Source of the DNA: WVXT01 sp964345635
Lineage (GTDB): Bacteria > UBA6262 > WVXT01
Direction: 5' to 3'
DNA: 5,529 nt
Assembly: GCA_964345635.1 (NCBI GenBank)
Contig: CAYFRM010000050.1
Coordinates: 1-5,529 of the forward strand
Of the stretch, positions 1-5,345 are shown one piece after another. Position numbers and translations under genes: made by a program. Position 1 is the first letter of the stretch, and the number at the start of each line of letters is the position of its first letter. The notes beneath the pieces are model-generated. The model did not search any database, had not been told where the DNA came from, and saw only the letters and a list, made by a program, of their open reading frames with translations.

Positions 1-291
1 CTCAGGAGAACCCAGGCCAATCTTTGTGCCGATTACGAAGCCGTTCACCCCTCCCGGAAAAGACTCTTTAGCTTCCAGAAATCCTTCCGCGCGTTCATTG
101 CCATAGTTGAATTTTCCCAGCAAGGCGTTATTTACGACCTGTAGATTCCCCAGAACGGTCTGCTCAGTAATCTCGGCAAATGCGACAGTCTGAAAAGGAA
201 ATATGCTTAATATAAATATAAAACCGAATAGACACGTTTCCGTGCTTATTCGGTTTAATATATTCTTTATTGTCTTCGGCAACCCGGCCAT
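1..291 (-). CDS. Exported protein of unknown function, riboswitch-controlled, 3' end outside window
   Basis: An open frame of 97 codons runs from ATG at 291-289 to the window edge without a stop. The N-terminus looks like a signal peptide. Residues 1-18 are basic (K6, K9, R14), residues 20-36 are hydrophobic (CLFGFIFILSIFPFQTV), and a likely cleavage site follows at A-F-A before E40. The mature start (ITEQTVLGNLQVVNNALLGK) matches no family I recognise. Export to the periplasm or outer membrane is inferred. An AAGGAG ribosome binding site lies 11 nt upstream of the ATG, but both sit inside the cyclic-di-GMP-I aptamer. No ATG or GTG occurs later in frame before the cleavage site, so this start is preferred. 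Cyclic-di-GMP control would suit a role in surface attachment, motility or matrix; that is family knowledge, not seen here. The reading frame is convincing; the function is unknown. Confidence 0.78.
   Translation of the reverse strand, partial: MAGLPKTIKNILNRISTETCLFGFIFILSIFPFQTVAFAEITEQTVLGNLQVVNNALLGKFNYGNERAEGFLEAKESFPGGVNGFVIGTKIGLGSPE
211..256 (-). terminator. Terminator-like hairpin, probable riboswitch expression platform
   Basis: On the minus strand, arms at 256-247 (AAACCGAATA) and 230-221 (TATTCGGTTT) pair over 10 bp. The inner part continues after an A-C mismatch and a G-U pair with 4 more pairs, capped by a GAAA tetraloop at 240-237. The run that follows is T-rich but interrupted (TTTTATATTTATA), so termination may be partial. 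It begins about 20 nt after the aptamer's closing strand, the usual place for an expression platform. Unusually, it lies within the codons for the signal peptide of the downstream gene. Confidence 0.65.
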
Positions 292-355
292 CGTAGAGGT
301 GGCTCCTTAGATCCGAGGTTTTGCGCCCCTCGATTTCTCGAGGTTTGCCTTTATC
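272..355 (-). promoter_or_regulatory. Cyclic-di-GMP-I riboswitch aptamer (GEMM-I)
   Basis: Read on the minus strand, the conserved GEMM-I blocks occur in order. GGCAAACC is at 349-342. A GAAA-capped hairpin follows, with arms CCTCGA (343-338) and TCGAGG (333-328). Next come GGCGCAAA (327-320), GGATCTAAGG (314-305), and the closing GCCGGGTTGCC (288-278). P1 forms between GGCAA (349-345) and TTGCC (282-278). Aligned by eye to the Vibrio cholerae Vc2 aptamer, the ligand-contacting bases are present: G348 for G20, A321 for A47, and C279 for C92. A guanine rather than adenine at the G20 position favours cyclic di-GMP over cGAMP. The stretch CGCAAAACC differs from the usual CGCAAAGCC by one base. 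The core is 278-349; outer bases are approximate. Confidence 0.93.
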
Positions 356-377
356 GGACAATCTATTTACTTATTCT

Positions 378-391
378 GTTGTCAAGACAAC
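378..391 (-). other. Small leader hairpin upstream of the aptamer
   Basis: GTTGT and ACAAC flank a four-base CTTG loop in the transcribed leader, between the predicted start of transcription and the aptamer. It has no T-run after it, so it is not a terminator. It may only stabilise the 5' end; no function can be assigned. Confidence 0.35.
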
Positions 392-419
392 CAGTCTCAA
401 GCTCCCTTTAAGCAATACA

Positions 420-448
420 ATATTACCACAGGAACCGGCTTTTGTCAA
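420..448 (-). promoter_or_regulatory. Sigma70-type promoter of the riboswitch gene
   Basis: A perfect -35 TTGACA (448-443) and a -10 TAATAT (425-420, four of six consensus bases) are separated by exactly 17 bp. The expected transcription start is near 413-414, giving about 65 nt of leader before the aptamer. An AT-rich phased array lies directly upstream, and an AACCGG/CCGGTT inverted repeat surrounds the -35. Confidence 0.8.
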
Positions 449-454
449 CCGGTT
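433..454. repeat. AACCGG/CCGGTT inverted repeat around the -35 box
   Basis: Arms AACCGG (433-438) and CCGGTT (449-454) flank ten bases that contain most of the -35 box of the riboswitch promoter. The right arm is also part of a perfect palindrome, AACCGGTT (447-454). It could be an operator, or a chance feature of a short sequence. Confidence 0.4.
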
Positions 455-456
455 TT

Positions 457-510
457 TTAACAAAATCTTAATAAAAACTTAACAAAAACTTAATAAAAAG
501 TTAAAAATTG
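457..510. repeat. 11-bp tandem repeat array (TTAAYA plus five AT-rich bases)
   Basis: Four full units and one degenerate unit follow each other: 457-467, 468-478, 479-489, 490-500 and 501-510. Units read TTAACAAAATC, TTAATAAAAAC, TTAACAAAAAC, TTAATAAAAAG, then TTAAAAATTG. The array ends about 9 bp upstream of the -35 box of the minus-strand promoter. The period is close to one helical turn, so the T-tracts lie on one face of the DNA. It may act as an UP element, a static bend, or an array of response-regulator half-sites. Confidence 0.75.
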
Positions 511-545
511 AAAGGAGTCTTATTTATCCCATATTAAACAACAGG

Positions 546-601
546 AAAAAAGGGGACAGGCTACTTTTTTTCAAGCAAAAAAGTAGCCTGTCCCCTTTTT
601 T
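546..601 (-). terminator. Operon terminator: perfect 25-bp hairpin at the end of treT
   Basis: Arms 546-570 and 577-601 are perfect reverse complements around a six-base loop (571-576). The core is GGGGACAGGCTAC. On the minus strand the descending arm ends in a T-run (551-546), fitting intrinsic termination. The hairpin overlaps the last base of the treT stop codon (603-601). Because the arms begin and end with A- and T-runs, it could also work on the plus strand, although no plus-strand gene ends here. It separates the trehalose operon from the riboswitch unit. Confidence 0.85.
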
Positions 602-602
602 T
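546..602. repeat. Two opposed copies of a dispersed repeat (AAAAAGGGGACAGGCTACTTTTT type)
   Basis: The left copy (546-571) and right copy (577-602) are the same element in inverted orientation. A third, single copy is at 5346-5369, about 4.7 kb away. Short palindromic units of this kind resemble REP/BIME elements mobilised by RAYT-type transposases. No transposase is in the window, so that link is inferred. Confidence 0.85.
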
Positions 603-1821
603 ATAGATAGATTATGTCCTCTGCTTCTTCTAAGGAGAGGAAAAGGAGCAGGTAGTCCCTTAAGTGTCTGGTAAGGAGGAAATTTTGCTTGATATGCGCC
701 TTGCCGTTTTCGCCCAGTCTTGTTGCGTACTCGGGACTATGGAGAAGCTGCCTGATCCAATAAGCAGTTCCCTGCACTGTATGGGAAAGTAAGCCGGAAT
801 ACTTATGGGCAATTTGCAAAGGTATGCCACCCACCGCGGAAGCTACCACGGGCTTGGCCTTCCACAAAGCCTCAGCCACAGTCAGCCCGAAACCTTCCCG
901 GAGAGACTTCTGGAGAATGACTGTAGACGCCCTTTGTAATGCGTTGATTTCCAGGTCGCTTGCCGGAGGGAGAAGCAAAACGTGGATGTCCGGGTCATTC
1001 GCCGCTTTCTCCACTACTTCCTGAAAGACTTTTGCTCCCTCAGGGTCATCAAGCGCGCCTCCTCCCGCCAGAACCAGCCGGCAGTCGACATACTTCTTAA
1101 CCAGGCGGAAGGCTTCAATTACTCCGAAAGGATCCTTAAGGTAATCAAAACGGGAAATTTGAGTAATTATCGGTTTATCTCTATTTATCTTTAGTCTCTT
1201 AAGCACGTCGTCAATTTCTTCTTCCGACAGGTCTCTATTCTTATCGCTTAATGGGTCTATGGAAGGAGAAATCAGGAACTGTCTAATGGGCAGAGGCCGG
1301 GCGAAAGTAGGCGCCGAAAAAACGCAGCCGTCGTATTGCTCTACAAAGGATTTGAGAAACTTCCATATTTCAGGGTCGGGATTGGTAAAATCTATATGGC
1401 ATCTCCAGAGCCACCTGCTCTTCAGGTATTTTCTCTTTTCTACTAAAGCTACCGGCTGCGGGTCGTGAACGAAAAGAATATCGCCATAAAATTCCATCTG
1501 CTCAACGTTTACCCTGGTAGTTTCCAGAAAAATTTCATAGTCTTCATCGGTAATCTCCGTTTTCGTACCATGAAGAGCATTATGGAACTTCTTGGTTACC
1601 TGAAAGTACTTTTCTCCTCCTTTGACCACGTCCCAGCGGGCATCTACTCCCAAATCCTGTAAAAGAGGAAGCATGCGGCCGAGAATCTCGGCTACTCCTC
1701 CACCCACCGAAGTAGAGTTGACATTCTGAACGACCTTATTTTTCAGCTTCTGGGCGAGCATCCTTAATTCGTTGATTACTTCTGCCCCTACAATAGGTTC
1801 GTAGTCACTTATTCTTGACAT
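601..1821 (-). CDS. treT: Trehalose synthase TreT (GT4 family)
   Basis: TreT reversibly joins the glucosyl unit of a nucleotide sugar (ADP- or UDP-glucose) to glucose, giving trehalose plus NDP, in the cytoplasm. The 406-residue protein is full length for the family. The N-terminal Rossmann domain has NSTSVGGGVAEIL (35-47), HDPQP (119-123) and RCHID (140-144), which I recognise from archaeal TreT. The linker has SPSIDPLS (185-192). The C-terminal domain has the donor-site SRFDYLKDP (223-231, with R224 and K229) and the GT-B E-x7-E signature in REGFGLTVAEAL (E309, E317). ATG at 1821 overlaps the previous gene's stop by 13 bp. A GGAGA ribosome binding site lies just upstream, so translational coupling is likely. 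It is the last gene of the operon. Donor preference and physiological direction cannot be read from sequence. Confidence 0.93.
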   Translation of the reverse strand: MSRISDYEPIVGAEVINELRMLAQKLKNKVVQNVNSTSVGGGVAEILGRMLPLLQDLGVDARWDVVKGGEKYFQVTKKFHNALHGTKTEITDEDYEIFLETTRVNVEQMEFYGDILFVHDPQPVALVEKRKYLKSRWLWRCHIDFTNPDPEIWKFLKSFVEQYDGCVFSAPTFARPLPIRQFLISPSIDPLSDKNRDLSEEEIDDVLKRLKINRDKPIITQISRFDYLKDPFGVIEAFRLVKKYVDCRLVLAGGGALDDPEGAKVFQEVVEKAANDPDIHVLLLPPASDLEINALQRASTVILQKSLREGFGLTVAEALWKAKPVVASAVGGIPLQIAHKYSGLLSHTVQGTAYWIRQLLHSPEYATRLGENGKAHIKQNFLLTRHLRDYLLLFLSLEEAEDIIYL

Positions 1822-2513
1822 TCGATTATCTCTCCGGGAATGCGCCTGGTAATCAGTCTGCAGAGTTCAGCACGCAAACCTTCCATAGTAAAAGTGTAAG
1901 GGTCAAACTTTGCGATATCTCTGGCGAGCTCTTTTTCTCCCAGCATATCTTCGACCCAGCGAGAAAAATCGTTTTCTCCTTTTTCTAACCTGAGCTTCGC
2001 CTCAAACATATGGAAATAGATTGAATGGATAGAGATTTTTCTGATAGCTTCCAAAAACTCCCAAAGGTTTTCCGCAACGTAAGGAGTAGGTAAAATAAAG
2101 GTGATGGTCTTAAAGAAATGGAACTCCCCTCCGGTAGGTGCGACGCGCAAAGTTTCCGGATTTCTGGCGAGATGCTCTTCGATGGTCTCTATGATTTTTT
2201 CTCTCAGGGAGCGGATGGTAGAAAACTCGCAGAGGTCAATACTGGCAATCTCTTCCCCCAGTTCGTCCTCGCGAAGAATGTAAGTGACCCAGTAAGCAAA
2301 GTCGTTGGGGGGTTCGGGCGAGAGATAAAGGTGCTGTTGCAGATAATGGTGAGTATGGTGGTAAATAACCGAACCGGGCACTTCCTTCATAATCTCTACC
2401 AGCTCGCGCAAATCGGTGGCTTTCTTACCCGTAAACTCGATTAGATTAAGCCTGGTATAGAAATGGAATGGCTCTTTCGCCTTAGCCAGACGGGACGTAT
2501 CTTTTTTGCTCAC
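1809..2513 (-). CDS. DUF5752-like protein, two homologous halves, in trehalose operon
   Basis: This 234-residue protein has no signal peptide or membrane segment and should be cytoplasmic. I recognise it as DUF5752-like, a family of unknown function that I recall beside trehalose or glycosyltransferase genes. The protein is an internal duplication: about 16-115 and 130-225 align. Shared positions include FHF (16-18; 131-133), IY-x-H (50-53; 165-168), NDF-x2-WV (70-76; 181-187), EL-x3-IA (84-90; 195-201) and an LR-containing helix (103-104; 213-214). Only the first half has the histidine-rich YHHTHHYLQQH (51-61), which may bind metal or ligand. Start GTG at 2513 lies within the end of otsB (32-bp overlap), with AGGAAGG about 10 nt upstream. 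A role in regulating or complexing OtsA, OtsB or TreT is inferred from position alone. Confidence 0.85.
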   Translation of the reverse strand: MSKKDTSRLAKAKEPFHFYTRLNLIEFTGKKATDLRELVEIMKEVPGSVIYHHTHHYLQQHLYLSPEPPNDFAYWVTYILREDELGEEIASIDLCEFSTIRSLREKIIETIEEHLARNPETLRVAPTGGEFHFFKTITFILPTPYVAENLWEFLEAIRKISIHSIYFHMFEAKLRLEKGENDFSRWVEDMLGEKELARDIAKFDPYTFTMEGLRAELCRLITRRIPGEIIECQE

Positions 2514-3312
2514 TTAGTTTGCGCCTTCCTACCTGCAAAGCAGAAAGCCTCTTCAGGAAAATCTTTACTTCATTAATATTTCTGAGAAAAAATTTCGCTT
2601 TTGACTTCTTGGGCTTTCCCACGAAAATGGTAATCCCTTTTCCCGCTAGCGCGGAGAAAGCGTCTTCGTCTGTCTTATCATCTCCTAAATAGAATGAAAG
2701 GGGCCTTTCTCGCTTAAAAGAATCCAGAAGCATAGCAGCCGCCTTTCCCTTATCCCACATAATAGGAGGTTTTGCCTCGACCATCTTTTTCCCGTGCCCG
2801 ATTCTTATCTTTCCCTTTTCCATAAACGGCCGGAAAACGTCTTTGACCGCCCTCTTCAATCGCGGCACGTCGGAACTCTTTACCCTTCTATAATGGACGG
2901 CCAAGCCCACTCTCTTATCTTCTATAATCGTTCCTTTAATAGAACCGAGTCTTGCCTTAAGAATTTTCTTCAGTTCCTTCATAGTGGGAATCGATCTTGA
3001 GGCCCGGGGATAGATAAATTTCTTCCCCTTCCTATCTATTTCCAATCCATGATTGCCCACGTAAATTATGTTCCCTATATTAATTTTTTGCTTTAAGTCA
3101 GAAAGAGACCTTCCGCTTATGATAGCTAACTCGAATCCCCTTTTTCGGGACAGAAATTTCAGCATTTCCTCCATCTCCGAAGGGAGTTTCGCCTCCCCGG
3201 GACGATCGACAATAGGAATCAGCGTCCCATCGAAGTCCAGGAGTAGAAGAATGCTCTTGGCCGAACATAATCTCCTTTCAATATTTTGCCAAACGCGGAA
3301 AAGATGTTGCAC
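2482..3312 (-). CDS. otsB: Trehalose-6-phosphate phosphatase OtsB (HAD superfamily)
   Basis: OtsB removes phosphate from trehalose-6-phosphate made by OtsA, giving trehalose in the cytoplasm. All HAD motifs are present in the 276-residue protein. Motif I is DFDGTL (26-31), with nucleophile D26 and acid/base D28. Motif II is SGR (66-68). The cap region starts near NHGLE (87-91). The motif III lysine is in DKGKA (187-191), and motif IV is GDDKTDEDAF (210-219), which binds Mg2+. The preferred start is GTG at 3312, because AGGA lies eight bases upstream. An in-frame TTG at 3330 adds six residues but has no good ribosome binding site. The gene begins 26 bp after otsA and overlaps the next gene by 32 bp. 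The C-terminal tail beyond about residue 255 is short and basic. Confidence 0.93.
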   Translation of the reverse strand: MQHLFRVWQNIERRLCSAKSILLLLDFDGTLIPIVDRPGEAKLPSEMEEMLKFLSRKRGFELAIISGRSLSDLKQKINIGNIIYVGNHGLEIDRKGKKFIYPRASRSIPTMKELKKILKARLGSIKGTIIEDKRVGLAVHYRRVKSSDVPRLKRAVKDVFRPFMEKGKIRIGHGKKMVEAKPPIMWDKGKAAAMLLDSFKRERPLSFYLGDDKTDEDAFSALAGKGITIFVGKPKKSKAKFFLRNINEVKIFLKRLSALQVGRRKLSEQKRYVPSG

Positions 3313-3320
3313 GATACTAA

Positions 3321-3324
3321 TCCT
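3321..3324 (-). promoter_or_regulatory. Ribosome binding site fixing the otsB start
   Basis: AGGA lies eight bases upstream of GTG at 3312-3310. The alternative TTG at 3330-3328 is preceded by AGAATAGATC, with no Shine-Dalgarno match. Confidence 0.6.
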
Positions 3325-3338
3325 GCCCAAGATCTATT

Positions 3339-4802
3339 CTATAATTCGCTTAACTGGAGAATGAATTTCCCTGCCCATTTATAAATATTATTTTCCAGGA
3401 CGACCTTCTGTATCTTTCTCACGCGCCTTTTTCTCTCTTTCTCCGACATCTTGACTGCAGAGAAAATCGCGTCGGCAAACCCCTCAGTGTCAAAAGGATT
3501 TATCAGGATAGCATCCTTCAGTTCTCTCGCTGCGCCCGTGAACTGGCTTAACACGAGCATTCCTTTAAGGTCTACGTTAGCCATGTTGTACTCTTTGGCA
3601 ACCAGGTTCATTCCGTCATGGAGAGAACCCACCAGGCAGAGGTCGCAAGCGCGATAATAGGCGAGGTGAGTCGTATAATCGAGCCGGCGATTGGTGATGA
3701 CAATCGGATACCAGTAGCCAGAGCGGTATTTCCAATTCACTTCCTCAGCCAGGGACTGGATATCGTCTATCAATTGCTTATAAGTCTTGATGTGCAATCG
3801 GCTAAGCGCTCCCAACTCCAGGAAAACGAACCGGCCCTGGTATTTAGGATACTTCTCCAAGAATCTATCAACTGCTTTAATTTTTTCCAGGATTCCTTTG
3901 GTATAGTCAACTCTGTCTATACTCAGGCAGAGAATTTCATAGGGAGGGTCTATCTCTTCCGGGATAGTCTTCGTTTTCTCTTCCACTTCTTTACTATTAG
4001 CCATCTCTGAGATACCCTCTGCATCCACGCTGATGGGAAACGGCCTTACCAGGGTCTTGTGATTTTTATAAGTGACGGAAGACTCTTCGCGATTAACTTT
4101 TGCCTCCAGTTCCTGGTTTACAGTATCCAGAAAGTTAAGGCAATGGTAGCGCAGGTGGAATCCCAAAAGGTCATTAGCCAGGAGGCCTTCCAGGATTTTC
4201 TTCTTCTGGGGACATATCCTGAATACTTCCGGGTTGGGCCAGGGAATATGCCAGAATAGAGAGACAATTGCCTCGGGATTTTTCTCCTTTATAATCTTAG
4301 CGCAGAGACTCAGATGGTAATCCTGCAGCCAGACGAACAATTTATTGTCTCTTTTCTCTTCCAGAACAGCTTTGGCAAACTTCTGGTTGACTTTCTGGTA
4401 ATGCTCCCAATGTGAGGCGTCAAAAACCGGCTGGCGATAGGCGATGTGCGATAATGGCCAGAGAACTTGATTCGCGTAGCCGTAATAGAAACCGTTCTCT
4501 TCTTCCTTGCTCATCCATATGCGCTTTAAACTGTATTTCGGGTCCTCGGGAGGTACTTTAATTTTATTATTTTTGTCCACAACATCCTTATCGGCATCGC
4601 CACTCCCGTGGGCGACCCAGATGCCTCCCGACGCCTGCATTATGGGATCCATAGCGGTAGTGAGTCCTCCTACCGACTTCACGCAACTGACCTTTTTTCC
4701 CGAATGTTCATGAACGTAAGGCTCCCGGTTGGAAACGACAATAAAATCATAACCGCCGAATTTATTCTTTATTGTCTCCTCCAGATCTTTCTTCTTCCAC
4801 AT
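3339..4802 (-). CDS. otsA: Trehalose-6-phosphate synthase OtsA (GT20 family)
   Basis: OtsA transfers glucose from a nucleotide sugar to glucose-6-phosphate, giving trehalose-6-phosphate for OtsB. At 487 residues it is the usual single-domain length. Motifs in order: SNREP (24-28), GGL (45-47), WVAHGSGDAD (62-71), VLWPLSH (113-119), LQDYHL (159-164, D161), FWHIPWP (183-189), DLLGFH (211-216), DRVDYTKG (296-303), SR (334-335), HDGMNLVAKEY (395-405) and VLSQFTGAARE (417-427). By alignment with E. coli OtsA, R297, K302, R335, D396 and E404 match R262, K267, R300, D361 and E369. The AHGSG loop differs from E. coli and marks a subgroup I recall from deltaproteobacteria and methanogens. Start ATG has AAAGGGG ten bases upstream. 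First gene of the operon, behind a consensus promoter. Glucosylglycerol-phosphate synthase is a less likely alternative given the adjacent OtsB and TreT. Confidence 0.92.
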   Translation of the reverse strand: MWKKKDLEETIKNKFGGYDFIVVSNREPYVHEHSGKKVSCVKSVGGLTTAMDPIMQASGGIWVAHGSGDADKDVVDKNNKIKVPPEDPKYSLKRIWMSKEEENGFYYGYANQVLWPLSHIAYRQPVFDASHWEHYQKVNQKFAKAVLEEKRDNKLFVWLQDYHLSLCAKIIKEKNPEAIVSLFWHIPWPNPEVFRICPQKKKILEGLLANDLLGFHLRYHCLNFLDTVNQELEAKVNREESSVTYKNHKTLVRPFPISVDAEGISEMANSKEVEEKTKTIPEEIDPPYEILCLSIDRVDYTKGILEKIKAVDRFLEKYPKYQGRFVFLELGALSRLHIKTYKQLIDDIQSLAEEVNWKYRSGYWYPIVITNRRLDYTTHLAYYRACDLCLVGSLHDGMNLVAKEYNMANVDLKGMLVLSQFTGAARELKDAILINPFDTEGFADAIFSAVKMSEKERKRRVRKIQKVVLENNIYKWAGKFILQLSEL

Positions 4803-4822
4803 TATTATCTTACCCCTTTCCC

Positions 4823-4842
4823 TTCTGCGGTCAGCGACAGAA
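4823..4842 (-). other. Short hairpin in the otsA leader
   Basis: TTCTG and CAGAA pair around ten bases in the predicted 5' untranslated region of otsA, just upstream of the ribosome binding site at 4819-4813. The stem is only five base pairs, so any effect on translation is speculative. Confidence 0.25.
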
Positions 4843-4856
4843 TGGCATATATTTTC

Positions 4857-4873
4857 TAAGTATTATACACTTA
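4857..4873. promoter_or_regulatory. Possible operator: palindrome centred on the -10 box
   Basis: TAAGTGTATAATACTTA (minus strand) has perfect five-base arms, TAAGT and ACTTA, and further symmetric positions inside. Its centre, 4865, lies in the -10 box. A repressor here would block a promoter that is otherwise as strong as consensus allows. Chance symmetry in AT-rich DNA is possible. Confidence 0.35.
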
Positions 4874-4890
4874 TTGAATTCCCCTGTCAA
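4862..4890 (-). promoter_or_regulatory. Perfect-consensus sigma70 promoter of the trehalose operon
   Basis: The -35 TTGACA (4890-4885) and -10 TATAAT (4867-4862) match consensus at all twelve positions with the optimal 17-bp spacer. Transcription should start near 4855-4856, giving a leader of about 54 nt before the otsA ATG. A 17-bp imperfect palindrome at 4857-4873 is centred on the -10. Confidence 0.9.
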
Positions 4891-4903
4891 CTTTTAAGCC
4901 CGT

Positions 4904-5332
4904 TTAATTTAATCTTTTTGCTTTCTGTCTTTCTAATCTGGTCATAATCTTTATCAGCTGGCCTATTTTCCTGTTTTCCATATTGTCATACCTCTCCTTT
5001 AACAGCTCTCTGCGGCGAGGGGTAATATCGCACTTGTCTATGGTAGCGCTGAACAGGTCACTCAATTCCCAGAAGAAACTGTGGAGAAGCTCGTGGAGAA
5101 CCAGCTTCCTGAGCTGCCGGCGGTTCATCTTTATGGAATCCCAGACATTAAACCTGAGATAGATGTTCCTGTTCGGGTTATCCACGTAGACCAGAGCGTA
5201 ACATCCCCTCAAGTCATTGTCTTCGCGGGTCGTCTTAAAGCGGGAAGTAATCGTGTACTCACCCAGGTTAAGCAACCTCTTGTAGTCCCTTATCATTTTC
5301 TTTATCTCTTTCCTTTTCTTCTCTCCTATCAT
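4904..5332 (-). CDS. Small putative zinc metallopeptidase-like protein (HExxH)
   Basis: The 142-residue protein carries an in-helix HELLH zinc-binding motif (80-84) within VLHELLHSFFWELSDLF. H80 and H84 would bind zinc and E81 would be the catalytic base. E89, D92 or a later acidic residue could be the third ligand, but none is certain. A beta-rich stretch (about 44-63, with IYLRF) precedes the motif, as in SprT- or ImmA-like minimal gluzincins, but I cannot place it in a named family. The ends are very basic (KKRKEIKK; RLERQKAKRLN), which could suit nucleic-acid or ribosome contact; this is inference. There is no signal peptide, so it is probably cytoplasmic. The start is ATG at 5332, because GGAGGT lies six bases upstream; an upstream TTG at 5347 would put that site inside the gene. 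No terminator follows it, so read-through into otsA is possible. Confidence 0.75.
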   Translation of the reverse strand: MIGEKKRKEIKKMIRDYKRLLNLGEYTITSRFKTTREDNDLRGCYALVYVDNPNRNIYLRFNVWDSIKMNRRQLRKLVLHELLHSFFWELSDLFSATIDKCDITPRRRELLKERYDNMENRKIGQLIKIMTRLERQKAKRLN

Positions 5333-5338
5333 CGCTGC

Positions 5339-5344
5339 ACCTCC
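5339..5344 (-). promoter_or_regulatory. Ribosome binding site fixing the start of the HExxH gene
   Basis: GGAGGT is a near-perfect Shine-Dalgarno sequence six bases before ATG at 5332-5330. It directly abuts the dispersed repeat copy, which ends at 5346. Confidence 0.85.
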
Positions 5345-5345
5345 C

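Noticed and set aside
164..361. 65-codon minus-strand frame across the aptamer
   Set aside because: It is out of frame with the signal-peptide ORF, covers the conserved riboswitch almost entirely, and encodes no recognisable feature. The 1-291 frame on the same strand explains the region better.
546..602. CRISPR-like or attenuator interpretation of the long inverted repeat
   Set aside because: There are only two opposed copies with a six-base loop, no spacers and no leader peptide. A terminator made from a dispersed palindromic repeat explains it.
3253..3270. AAAGGAGATTATG inside the 5' part of otsB, resembling a translation start
   Set aside because: The ATG is out of frame with OtsB, and starting there would miss the DFDGTL motif.
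4829..4846. Five-codon upstream ORF (ATG CCA TTC TGT CGC TGA) in the otsA leader
   Set aside because: It has no Shine-Dalgarno sequence and no coding sense; probably chance.
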